Positions 12,113 through 23,589 of a stretch of 64,000 nucleotides of DNA are shown here, piece after piece (the stretch's first letter is position 1; the number at the start of each line of letters is the position of its first letter). This stretch comes from Hibiscus mutabilis (Eukaryota > Streptophyta > Magnoliopsida > Malvales > Malvaceae): NCBI GenBank assembly GCA_019671005.1, contig CM033752.1, positions 17,864,969 to 17,928,968 of the forward strand, read 5' to 3'. The notes below the pieces were generated by a model that worked only from the letters and a program-made list of their open reading frames with translations, was not told where the DNA came from and did no database searches. The translations under genes and the position numbers were made by a program.

Positions 12113-13331
12113 TGTAACCTTCTAAACCCGGTCCAGAAGAAATATGGTAGAATCTAGGAAGTCACGTTTGAAAACTTTTCCCTCAAGAAAATAAATTTTA
12201 AAGATTATACTTTAAGTTAAAAAGAATATATATATATATAACTATAATTTAATAAATATCTCATAATAATAAAATACAAATATCATAATTAATATTTGAA
12301 TATTTAAATAAAATCTCTGAAATAAAACCACAATAAATTAATGCCAAAAATAATCCCAAAATATAATTAGTCTCAAAGTATGGAATTACATCAATGACTC
12401 AAAATAATAATCTAAATAACTAAAAATATTTTCGTACTAAATAATAAAATAACTGGATAAAATGTGAGATCATCCAAGTACCACGTCGCCTAAAGTCCAA
12501 AGATATCTGTAAAAGAAAACTATGGGGGAGTAAGCTAAAGAGCTTAGTGTGTCTCTAATGTGCAGGGAAACTATAGTCGTAAAACAAAGTAATATTTTCT
12601 CAAGTTTCTTTAAAACATAAAATAATGGTACAATATCACAAGCGTAATGCAATGCACCCAACCACAACCGCCAAGAGAAGAGGAAAGTTCCTCAGAACTC
12701 CTCACTACAACCACCAATTCGAAGTGGAATTCAGCCCGAAGGTGAAACCACTGAACTTCCCAGCACAAATCCCAACCCATGCTCATACATATATGATGTT
12801 TAAAACTCAAATTCATAAACAAAGTTCCATAAATCCGATATTCCATAAACATACGTCATAAATCCATAAATCATAGTCCATAATTCCATAAATCATAGTT
12901 CTATAAATCCAATTTTTCGTAAATCAAATATTTTATAAATCATAATTAAAACACATTCTAAAATCGTATGCACATGATGTCAACCATACAAGCCTTAATG
13001 CAAATCATAATCAAACAAGGTGTAAAACCATATAAAAATTATTTATTTATAGCACGAGAAGAAAACACACCTTAGCCAAAACAAACTCAATCTACTGATT
13101 GAGACATTTCTCAGGATCAGAAGCATTGGGTTTAGCTGTATTGGTACCTATGAGAATAATCCTACGATAACACTATTATTATTATTATCACTATGATTAA
13201 AGAATTATTCCTAAATACTAATCTAACAAAATTTAATGATACATGAATACTTATCTGATTCGAATAGTTGATCTTCAAATCAACCGAAGACATAGTTGAA
13301 TTGAGCGGTGCAAAAGACTCAGCGGGGTTTG
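12113..13331 (-). mobile_element. Ty3/gypsy LTR, copy C (5' LTR, truncated at 13,331)
   Basis: Starts on + as TGTAACCTTCTAAACCCGG and follows copy A to AGACTCAGCGGGGTTTG, where it breaks off into gag sequence of the Tat-type element. About 360 bases of the LTR are missing relative to copy A. The PBS next to it makes it the 5' LTR of the deleted element. Confidence 0.85.
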
Positions 13332-14850
13332 GCATCACCCCTGCGCCTTGATGATTTGGTAGGGGTTTTCCTTTCTCTTCTACTGCCTCAAATGACAACA
13401 TGCCTAATTTTTGCAAGTTTTCTACCCCATTTTAAAGGCAATGCAGTTCTCGATTGTGTGTCTGGCGAGCCCAGCATGGTATTCGTAGTAAGCGTTTATG
13501 TCGTACCATGGAAGGTATGGTGGTGGCATTCGAGTGAGATGTTGAGGCACTACTAGTTAAGATTCAACCAACTGTAGGAATAACTCCACATAAGTTACGG
13601 GTATAAGGGTAAAGTATGGCCTATTTCCTCGATTTCTTGCCTCGGCCTTTGGTGGGTTTGGAGCCACCTGGTCCAAGCTCATCGTGCTGGGTTTATTGAT
13701 TACTACTTCTTGGGAATAGTTTGGATTGTACACTGATGTCATGTTCGCTTCACTTTATCTTTTCTTTTTGGGCTTCTTCGATTCATCTTCGTCGAGCTTT
13801 TCACTCTTTATAGCCGCCAAGATCAACTCCCCATTCATTAATATGTCTGCAAAGCTTTTGGTTGTGTGATTTATCATTCGACCATAAAAATTCCCTTTTT
13901 AGGCTTTCCACAAACATGAGGGTAATCTCATTCTCTAACAGCGGTGGCTGAACCTAGGCTGCCACATCTCGCCACCTTTGGCCAGATTGGCGAAAACTTT
14001 CATTGGCCCTTTACTTTATCCTTTGCAATACTAGCAAGTTTGGGATCATATCCATCACATGTTTATATTGGTCGATGAAAGTGCTTAACAGGTCCATCCA
14101 GGTTTTTATATTGGTACGACTTAGCTGTGTATACCACCGTATAGCCGATCCTAACAAGCTATCTTAGAAACAATGTATGAGCAACTTCTCATTGTCAAGA
14201 TAATAAGAAATCTTCTAACAGTACATGGTTAAATGTGCTGAAGGGTAGGAAGTTCCCTCACACTTCTCAAAATCTGGCATCTTGAACTTTGGAGGAATGA
14301 CCAAATTCGTTACTAGGCTAAGGTCCCTAGCACTCAGGCCATGATGAATGTTGACTCGTTGTAGGGCTTTGACAATCCCTTCATGTTTATCACAATGGTC
14401 TTCTAACTTCTTGTCATTTTGGCTCTTATCGGCCATCTCGTCGAGGTCAGGGACCTCAAAAACTTGATCATTGTCTCAACCTGCCCTAGACTCCACTAGA
14501 GCATTGGTTGAAGTTCTTAGAAAATGGATTTAAACTTTTCCTTTGAGTACTTCACGACTCACTTCTTGTGGTTTTTCCGTATTTGTGCTTTTAAGGACTT
14601 TAACAGTCTTTAGATACTTATAGCCGAACATGGCTGCTATTTGAGACATGGTGATTTCCCGACTGCTGGTGATTTTGTCCTTTAAATCTTTCTCAAATTT
14701 TTCAAGCTGGTCTGAGTGTTTTTCAAGCTGACTTTGATGGTTGCCATTTGTTTTCCATGTCAATTTTCCAAGTTTGGGAGCGAGCATTGTACGGGTGAGT
14801 AATTTTGACAACTGAGATCGAACTTCTCGTAGTTATTTTTTTTTTGTTTT
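13332..14850 (-). pseudogene. Tat-type Ty3/gypsy Gag, degenerate and truncated
   Basis: Gag forms the cytoplasmic particle that packages element RNA. On - the reading runs from about 14,811 (coiled-coil-like, KHSDQLEKFEKDLKDKI) through the gag core: VIPPKFKMPDFEK and YPSAHLTMYC at about 14,320-14,215, then after a TAG a decayed core with WYTQLSRTNIKTW, ESFRQSGQRWRDVA and PPLLENEITLMFVESL down to about 13,900, then KSFADILMNGELILAAIKSE. The C-terminal YVELFLQLVE and YEYHAGLARHTIENC at about 13,470 match the degenerate zinc-knuckle region of this family, with Tyr where the first Cys is expected. At least four in-frame stops and several frame changes. The LTR copy C junction at 13,331 removes the end of gag and all of pol. 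Confidence 0.85.
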
Positions 14851-14999
14851 TAAACTTAGTGCAAGTTATTAAATTATGATATAAATGTAAATGCAAAAGA
14901 TACAAAATCGATGGTATTCCAAAATCAAAAGTGCAATCCATAGATCATAAAGTTTCAAGTACACATTATTCAACAATAAGAAAATAATCATCTAATCTG

Positions 15000-16598
15000 A
15001 TTGCTCCCCCGCTTTGATGCGCTTCAATGATGGCTGCTCGAATCCTCTAATTGGCACGACCTTTCTCTAAATATGGTCGAAAAATTGGCTAACCTGTTGG
15101 TACTGATCCACTACCTCATCGAGGAAATCTAACAAATGTTGTCCATCCTCCCCCATTGGAAGGAGTCTCTCTCAAATCTCTGGGCATGATTCCTCATCTC
15201 ACGAGCCTTAAAGACCGCCTTCCAAAATTGACGACTTAGGTAGTCAATGTACAGTTGTCTGCGTAGACATGCGACATACATAGCCCGTTTGCTATCAGCC
15301 CACTGGATCTTCTTAAAGTCCCAATCGTCGATGAGGGTACGAATATGGTCCTTGTGTACTTGCAACTGTTTCTTCAAGTCTTTGATTCCATAACGGAGCA
15401 GTATGGCTTCGACACCCTTTGTTTCTTCTTCTTTTAGTTTCTATTGAAGCTCTTGATTTTGGTTAAGGCATTTCCTGAGAATACGACGTGCTTTGGAGCA
15501 TTGCCCCTCTAAGTGTTCCTTTTCTTTGGCAAGTTGGTATGCCTTCTCTTTCTATTTTTGAGCTTCATGTTGCCAAACTTTTAGCTCTTTCTTTATTTCC
15601 TCTAGCTATGCCTTTTCTTCCTTCGAGGTTTTGGAACAACTAGCATGTGCCCCTCGATCTTTTAAGCAGTTATTCTCTTATGTCAGTTTTTACACATCTT
15701 TTAGGTAGAGGTCTTGTTTTGACCGCAGAGTCTTTACTTTTTTCTGGTAGCCTTCCCTTTCATATTCTTCGGCTACCAGCTTTCCTTCGAGTTCAGTGAC
15801 TCTACCCCATAACCTCTATTTTTCTTTCTTGAAGTCTTGTTTGTAGATCTCCAGCCCAGTCAAAAGGATGCCAAGCTGAGGATTTTCTGACGGGATTTTC
15901 AAGAATGGAGCGCCTATATTGTCGATCCTTTGCTTTCTCCAACTCGTGTACACAAGCACGACATCAGAAAATAAAGCTATCTTCACTCGGTATGTTCATT
16001 TCCACTCATTAGCCAACTCCATGACTCGCTTTGTGAAATTATCCTTTGTGTATGAGAACTCTTCTTCCAGTAGCCCATGAGTAACAGGAATGAACTATCG
16101 AGACCCATATTGACGTTGCACAAGCAAAGGGGCATAACTAGTGGCTCCCCATAAGCCTATGAGAGAGACCCGCTCTATCTTTTCACAATTGTACAGAATC
16201 GATACTGGGTACATCCACGGGGATCTCCATATGACATCATCATCGACAATGTTTCTAAAGAAGGCTACCCACTATTCTTGTTTCTCGTTTCGTGGCCACT
16301 ACTTCCTAGTGACTTCTCGGATCAGAATCAAATCTCTAGAAGTAAGGTGCTTATTTATCTTCTTGTTGTCCCAGAAATGGCTCTGCAGCCATAAGTAAAG
16401 GAGCTTAGATCACCTGGTGAAACAACCTTTTCCTCGAGTTCGCAAAAATTAAGGGACCTGAAGGTATTTGCCAGAATTGCTTGGACAAGATTCACATTCT
16501 TCTGAGCTAGCAAGTCTACTAGGGTTATCACCACATGCCCCAGGACTTTAGGGAAGATGACTAACCCATAAATGGCTAAGGCAAGCAAATCAATGACC
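15000..16598 (-). pseudogene. Upstream ORF of Tat-type element (DUF7745-like plus coiled coil), 3' part
   Basis: Downstream half of a frame split by the solo LTR at 16,604. It begins with LALAIYGLVIFPKVLGHV and LANTFRSLNF, a strongly typical segment of the DUF7745-like proteins encoded ahead of gag in Tat-type elements. Further down it has a charged, Lys/Glu-rich stretch (about 15,870-15,380 in shifting frames) and the segment at 15,377-15,129 (coiled-coil-like, LRRQLYIDYLSRQFWKAVFK). Several frame changes and stops. The family function is not established; a structural or Gag-associated role is an inference from position. It continues into gag after about 150 bases of AT-rich spacer. Confidence 0.7.
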
Positions 16599-16603
16599 CT
16601 TCC
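16599..16603. repeat. Target site duplication CTTCC (left)
   Basis: Five bases CTTCC immediately before the solo LTR, matched exactly at 20,437-20,441. Confidence 0.9.
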
Positions 16604-19600
16604 TGTAACACCCCCTTCTCATATCCGTACACCAAATACGAGTCAGAAATGTTATGACTTTTTTTTAAAAGATCAAGGTAATTTAAAATTTTTAGAGATC
16701 TTCTCCATAGTCACCCATCCTAAAATTTCTCTAGCACAAGCACGCTTAACTTTATTTAAAATCGACATAAATTATTTGTTTGAGTTCCAATCATAAATCA
16801 ATTGTCTTAGCAAGCAACCCATCAACAAAGATTATTCTTAACCTTGAATCTTTCCAGAATCGCCAATTATCTTGGAACCCATAACATCTTTAAAGGCCAA
16901 TCCCAACTCGAATAAGTTTAGCAAGTATATATGCCATTATAATAACCAAACCTTAATTAGGATATCATTACTGTGATTACCTATTGAGCTTTCCAATATT
17001 GGTGCAATGCTCTTCTCACTCTCATCTTGATTTACCTACGTGTGTACAATCAAACACACGCTAAGTACAAACTTAGTGAGGCAGTAAAGGAAGTTAATAA
17101 CAAATATTTAAACTTTATTTAACTTCATGGCTACATTTATATAGCATGATATATGCCAATGCATCCACTTTCACATTGTATTAGTAATTATTTACTATAT
17201 ACCAATGTCATAATATTTTCATGCTTGCCCGTTTATCATAATATGCCTTATATGCATAAATGTATCATGATCACTAGATAAGTATTACCATCATATATCA
17301 ACACAATATAAACCGGATATAAATTTCCTTACCGATATACTTTCCATATGTCCCGAGAGTTCATATACTCTCTAACCTGTTATCATTTATTATCCCTTTA
17401 TTTATAGCCCCAAAATAAACCTTGAGGACACTGGGTACGCGAGTCAATTATGCACTGAAGTGTTTCCCGCACATTTATAAGGTTGTGCTTACCATACACT
17501 AAGTGTCCTTTATATACGCTATAGTGTTATCCCGGTTATGTAGCGTACTGCTGGACTCTATGGCATGCCAACTATACCATGTCCCTCAATGACTTATTTG
17601 GGCATAATTTTTGTATTTAGTTCATCCATGGCAATGTATATCAATATAATTTAACATTGGGCAGTTCAGACACAAAATAACATTCATAGCATACCATCCT
17701 CAATAACTAGTGATCAATGCATTTGTTTTCAACCTTTGACATATTTAAAATATGTCAAATATATGATCAATGACATAAAAATCATGCCAATATATATATC
17801 AGATAGACTCGTCGCAAGTCTTACCAGTGATGTATAAAACATCCATGTATCATGTTATGAATGCATTGCACTCACTAAATTCTACTCGATCCTTTCCATT
17901 ATAAAATCTCGAACCTTCTTTGATTCGGACTTGACTTCATTAATCACATGAATAAAATAAAATGTTTGTTAGATTAAAATCTAAAAATACCTTAACCATG
18001 CTGTCTAATATAATCATTCGAATATAAAATTTTCAATTATTTTTCCTTTCTTCCTTGTACTGTTCAGAAACTCATTATGGTCCTTAGTGACCAATTTAAG
18101 CTTCCAATAATTCTTCTGAGCTTGCTATCAAACATTTAGATACACAATGTATCAAAATTTATTTTTTGGCAACTTGTGCTGCCTTCAAAGATTTACTTAT
18201 ACCAGGCAGAATACACACCGGATATTAATTTCCTTTATACTGGAGAAACTAGATCCGATAACGGTTCTAACAGTATAAGCCACATAAATTAATAAAATCT
18301 ACAAAAATTATGAAAAATCTTCAAACTCCTGTCACAGTTCTATTTTGACAGAAACTGCTCTATAAATTTTCTGACCTTCATTCGATTAAAAAATCATATC
18401 TTTTAACTCGGAACTCAAAATCAGTTTCCGTTTGTTGGAGGAGAAACTAGATGGATAAATATTTACAATGGTATAAAATTCATCATTTAACCATTTTTGT
18501 AGAATTTATGGTGAATTTGCAAATTCACTGCCAAAATTCAATATTCATCATAGCTTTCCATAATAAACTTCTAATTTATACTAACTTCTTCTTATTTTTC
18601 TACTTGACAATTTAATCCCATCTCTTGCTTCAAACCACCAATTCATCATATTCTTCATTAAATAATTATTCAAAATAATTCACTCTAATTTTTTTTCTTT
18701 GCCAAAATAGTCACTAAAATGCAAAGGTAAGGATTCAAACTTCTTAACTTTGCAATTTAGTCCTCAAATCAACATTACTACCTTAATTCTATTATTTTAA
18801 CTAAAAATAAGATTTAATCCTCATCCAATAATTCATTTCCTAGTTGGTCACTTGATCTTGACAAATTGTCAAAATAGTCACTAATTCGATTCAACATCGG
18901 TTTAGCATTCTAACATCGATTTCACATCTCCAACATCATTAATTACATAAATACACTCTAGATTCATAAAATTTAGATTCGTTACCTTAACTTTGAAGCT
19001 TGCCGAATTGGTCCCTATATATATTTAACTTAGGGTTTTGCTTCCAATCAACAAATCAGGCTTACTAGATCATTAATCCAATATCACAAACCCTAAGTTA
19101 GACTTAAATCCATAAACCCTAATCTTTTCCATACAAACCAAAATATGTAGGGTTTAAATCCTAACTCAATAACATGATTTTGACATCATATAAGCTTGAT
19201 TCCAAGTTAAATTCAACCATGGAATCATAAAATCTCAAAAGCCCCAATTTTGTTCATAAACCCTAATTTCCTTCTCATATAAAAGTTTCATCAATCAAGC
19301 ATGTATTCCATGAATTAATTACATCAAAAGATAGAGCTTGAAGAGTAGAACAACTTTGTAGTTCGGAAGATTACCTTAAAACCGAGATTCGGGGCTTAAA
19401 TCGAGCTTGGAAATTTCCCTCTTCTTTCTCCTCTTTCTCCATGGTTTATGGCTGGAAAAGATGAACATTTGTTCATCTTTTCACTATTAATTTACACTTG
19501 TAACTATTAAATGAATTTTTTTTAATTTATTTAATAGTTAAATTACCACTTTAGCCTTTAAATCCAATGGCTAATTTAATATCATCTAAAATCAAGGGCC

Positions 19601-20436
19601 AAGATTAAATACATATATATTTCATCTTCCAAAAATGTCCTCAACATTTCAAAAATATTTCAAAATTGCCATCCTGGCCAAATGACTAATTTGCCCACCA
19701 ACTAGTCTTTATTTACTAGTTTGTTTCAAAATTGCCATTCCGTTAGAATCTAACTAGATTAGTTCCTTCTCAACCAGCCAATATTCCATAAATATCATTT
19801 TATGATTTTCCATGACTTATGGAACAGCCTCTGAAATTTCAATCCGATCCGATTTCCCGATATTCACAAAATACTTCTACTACGATTTTACCTTTACCAA
19901 GCTATCGGATCTATTCCGAAAATTCTATATTTCCATAATTTACCTCATATAATCATCCTTCATCCAATGACTTAGATTTAATATTGAGTTAGCAGTTTAC
20001 CAACTTTGCCCTTGTGATTTTCCAAAATTACGATCTTACCATTTTTCATCCAAAGGCTCATATTTAGCATGTAAAATCAACTTAAATTCAAGGGTTCATA
20101 TTCTTCCAACACAAGGAAAATATATTAGACATGTAAAATGACATAATCAACCTTGTCTTATCATTCTTCAAAATATCCTGGATATTCAATTCGATCCGAT
20201 TATTCAAATATTTTTCTAAACTTTATCGCTTTATTGCCATTAATACACACTCCGTACGAAAAATCTGAGTAACAAGAAAAATGTCACTCTTGGGAGTGAA
20301 CTATTCATTTACGGGGTTAAATACACAACTTTTGAAAATTACACTTTGGTCCTTGAACTTTTTTAAAGTTTACACTGTAACCCCCAAACTTTCAAAATTT
20401 ATATTTTGGTCACTAGCCAAAAATTGGGATATTACA
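16604..20436 (-). mobile_element. Solo LTR (3.83 kb) of a Ty3/gypsy element
   Basis: On + it reads TGTAACACCCCCTTCTC ... TTGGGATATTACA and is flanked by a perfect 5-bp duplication CTTCC. Its orientation as an LTR is minus, by comparison with the plus-oriented fragment at 45,715-46,944, which ends GGTTAGGGTGTTACA. No PBS, PPT or coding sequence inside. The length fits long-LTR chromoviruses (Tekay/Del type). It interrupts the DUF7745-like frame in a codon, and the frame on both sides agrees once one duplication copy is removed. Confidence 0.85.
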
Positions 20437-20441
20437 CTTCC
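20437..20441. repeat. Target site duplication CTTCC (right)
   Basis: Second copy of the duplication, directly after ...GGGATATTACA. Confidence 0.9.
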
Positions 20442-21035
20442 ATAGTTCACGTCCTTCATGATCTGGACATAAATGATCTCCCATGTGAAACAAGGGTTGT
20501 TGTTCTTCTCGACAAGATAGGCATCCACCTCTTTTATGTCTAGACCAGTAAGCTTGGCAAATTTCTTTCGATAACTAAAGTTCTTCTCTTTCCAGTATAT
20601 CTTGTCGGGCTTTTCTAACTCTAGACTTAGTAGGACTATGTATTCTTCGATGGTGGGCATCATATCTTCCTGGTTGAAGACGAAGCAACGATAGGCCAGA
20701 TCTCATAACTCAATAGTTGCTAGAACCATGGCCTCATCTATCTCTACTCCAAGCATAAAGGCTATGTCTCCGTATCACTTGGTAAATATGGCTCGGTCTT
20801 GGGTTTTAAGCTTCCCAAACCGTAACCAGTCCCGACAGATGATTGCAAGACAAACACATATGCACTTGCTTCGGTAGATCTATGGTGGTTTTCTTCTGCA
20901 CATTGTCTCCGTGTTGGCATTGAAGCTCTAAAAATTCATTTCGAATGTCAACGTTCGAACAAGGGACCCTAACACTAGATAATGCAACTTGAACACTTAT
21001 GATCTCTAACTGACTGATGTTTTGAAATACCAACG
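20442..21035 (-). pseudogene. Upstream ORF of Tat-type element (DUF7745-like), 5' part
   Basis: First half of the interrupted frame: MVFQNISQLEIISVQVALSS at 21,033, then after a stop and frame change MMPTIEEYIVLLSLELEKPD at 20,663, FAKLTGLDIKEVDAYLVEKN, and MKDVNYG at the insertion point. The PTIEEY...LL pattern is typical of the DUF7745-like family. The start at 21,033 is the first ATG after the leader; the true start is uncertain because of decay. Confidence 0.65.
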
Positions 21036-21588
21036 GGATGCAATATGATGTATGCTAAAAAAATACATATGATGCAAGAAAAGTGTCAGTACAAGATAAT
21101 AAATTATAAATACAGAGAATATTACAAAAAAACAAATCCTAATCCTCATGCATTCTAGTTCTCTAGGCTTTTCACATGGCTCTAATGGGGTGGGCTTCCT
21201 AAATTCTCAAACATGTGGGCTTGGATCTAAAAAGGTTCTCGAACCGCCTTTACCCCTAATAAGGTGAATGAGATATTTGATCATGGCCTATCACAGGCTT
21301 GCAAATCAAATACGGTTTGAGGAGATGTATTTCCGTTATGCCCATACGAAGGGTTACTCATAAAAGCATAATTACTATGGACCCCATAAGACTTTCACTA
21401 GCCCATGCGGAGGGTTACTCACGAAGGCATAGCTATTTTCCTCCACTTACGTTTAATAAAGCCCAGGTAGAAGGCTTATGTTATGATGCAAACAGTTATA
21501 TACACCAAAAATGAGCACACAAAAAATGCAACGGATTACCAAGGAAAAAAACTCGTGATCAAGTAAAAGTTGTGCGCTCTTAAAATAT
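21036..21588 (-). other. 5' leader of the Tat-type element
   Basis: Sequence between PBS and first ORF. It holds two diverged direct repeats at about 21,338-21,372 and 21,402-21,436 sharing CCCAT(A/G)CG(A/G)AGGGTTACTCA and AAGCATA/AGGCATA. No coding signal. Confidence 0.6.
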
Positions 21589-21605
21589 CCCCAGCAGAGT
21601 CGCCA
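21589..21605 (-). other. Primer binding site of the Tat-type element
   Basis: The complement reads TGGCGACTCTGCTGGGG, close to the PBS-like sequence after the LTR at 50,153. It lies six bases from the probable LTR end at about 21,611. The tRNA species is not assigned. Confidence 0.7.
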
Positions 21606-21610
21606 AGTTA

Positions 21611-23580
21611 TGATAACGGAGTCTCTACCGGTCCTTTTTATTATATTAGGCGTATCGAAAACCTAAAAAATAAACTAGAGATTACGAAATCTCAAGGGTT
21701 TGGGGGCACGGTTACGTGTGGGGAAGGATTAGCACTCCAACAAAGCCCGTAAAAACGACGCTTACTAGATCACTAATATTTTCATTATAATCCAAATGAA
21801 TGCGTGCAAAAATTAATGTAAAAATCTATAGCGTTGTAGAAATTACCCGAATTCACTCACGACTGAGAAAACCCTGGTCATTTTAGAAGCTAAGGGATTA
21901 AGGCATTAATCTCTAAAATCTGAAGATATAGTCTCGCATAGGAGTTTCGACCGTTCTCCAATGACTAGGGGAAGACCAAAGTAACCCTAATTGAGAAAGT
22001 ATCTCATTTTTCATGATACAATAAAATCTCTTTTTTAAATGGCCTTTTGTATCTTCTTTTTATTTTTATGGGTGGTTTAACATTTAAGGTTAATTTTACA
22101 CATTTAGGATAACTAATCCTAAAGGCTTAAATTAATGGCTTACAATTTATTTACTCTTCTAAAAATTACCAAAAGAGTTTTATTTACAATTAAGGAGAAA
22201 ATATTTATTTCACTTTTCTAAATAATTTACCAGTTTAGATTTCATTTACCATCATTTACAATTAATAGATTATTTGCCTTTTTCAAGAAAATTTACCTAT
22301 GGATTTTATTTAATTACTTATAATTAATGAATTATCTACTTCTCTAAATATTTACCAAGTTGGTTATTAAGAGATAAATTATTTAAGGAATCTAAACCTA
22401 AGGCATTTATAGTTAAATTATGTTATTAGTAAGCTAACCTACAAGGCAAGAATATAATTAAGTCATTTAAAACATATTAATTATTTACAAGGGTAACTAG
22501 CCTAAAAGTATATTTTATAGTCAATTTACTTAAAAGTTTTCTTTTTGTCATTTTTATGCAAATTATATTACTATATAACATATATTAACCTAAAAGTTAA
22601 ATTTATTTACATGACATAATAGCCAAATATATTTTTTAAAAGAAGAAAGAAAGATATGACTTAAATAACACAAGAACTAAATTGCATCAAGTAAAAAGAA
22701 AAGAAACTAAAGGACTAAAATTTAAATAAAAAATAACCAAAGTGAATAGATTACAAACAGTGAGGGTCGAAGTGTAAACTCGCCAAAGATAGGGTACGGA
22801 CGTGTCGTGAACCTCCCTGTACCGCCGCGCATGATGTCGTGTATGGATGCCAGACACCGCTCATAGGTAGCGTGCCATTGTTGCTGCTCCTGGTTCCGAT
22901 GGTGACTCTGATTCTTCCTCCTGTCGGTGACTCCTCCGTGAGCTTGGCTTGGTTAAAACTCATAGCCCTCTTCCAATTCAAAATAAAATAACAAAAAATA
23001 AAAAATAAAAAAGACCATAATTTTGGTATGGAAAATACCATAAAATTGACTATAGCTTGTATTTCTCTTTAATAATATGTGTTTACAATGGGTGAATGCT
23101 TGACCCTTTTATAGCCAACTTCAAGGGTATAAATTGGAGAAGAAAATCAGTGATTCTTTCCCAAATTACAAAAATAAAAACCCTTATATCTACATGATTG
23201 TCTTGCCCAATTTGCTTGATACGATTTAGTCTTTCTTTTCTTTTTGAATTGATTTGGTATTTAATCCCCTTTTCTTTGCTTGCAAGGCATGACCGACCAA
23301 GGGGAGATGATGTGGCGGCAGTTATGGTGGTCGCCAACGGCGGCTATGGTGGTCGATGGTGGTCACGATGACAACCTTGGTGGCTGGCCGAACAAAAAAC
23401 TAAGCGCGTGATCACTACGCCCGGTGGTAATTCGAATATAAGGAATGCGGCACAAGAAAAACTATGGCTTCTTTGCATATAAGGGCTAATCGGACCCAAT
23501 GTACATGGATTCTTTTTGAGTTTTTATATTTTGTATATTTTTCAACTTTTATATCGTATATACATAGACGGATAAAATAG
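21611..23580 (-). mobile_element. 5' LTR of the Tat-type element, outer boundary uncertain
   Basis: Upstream (on -) of the PBS. Contains the family-wide block at 21,675-21,745 (on +: GGGTTTGGGGGCACGGTTAC, then GTGGGGAAGGATTAGCACTCC). The body at 22,000-22,750 is AT-rich with degenerate TTTACCA/ATTTAC repeats; 22,750-23,400 is GC-richer. No clear terminal TG was found, so the limit near 23,580 is set by the next element. Confidence 0.5.
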
Positions 23581-23589
23581 GTGACTACA

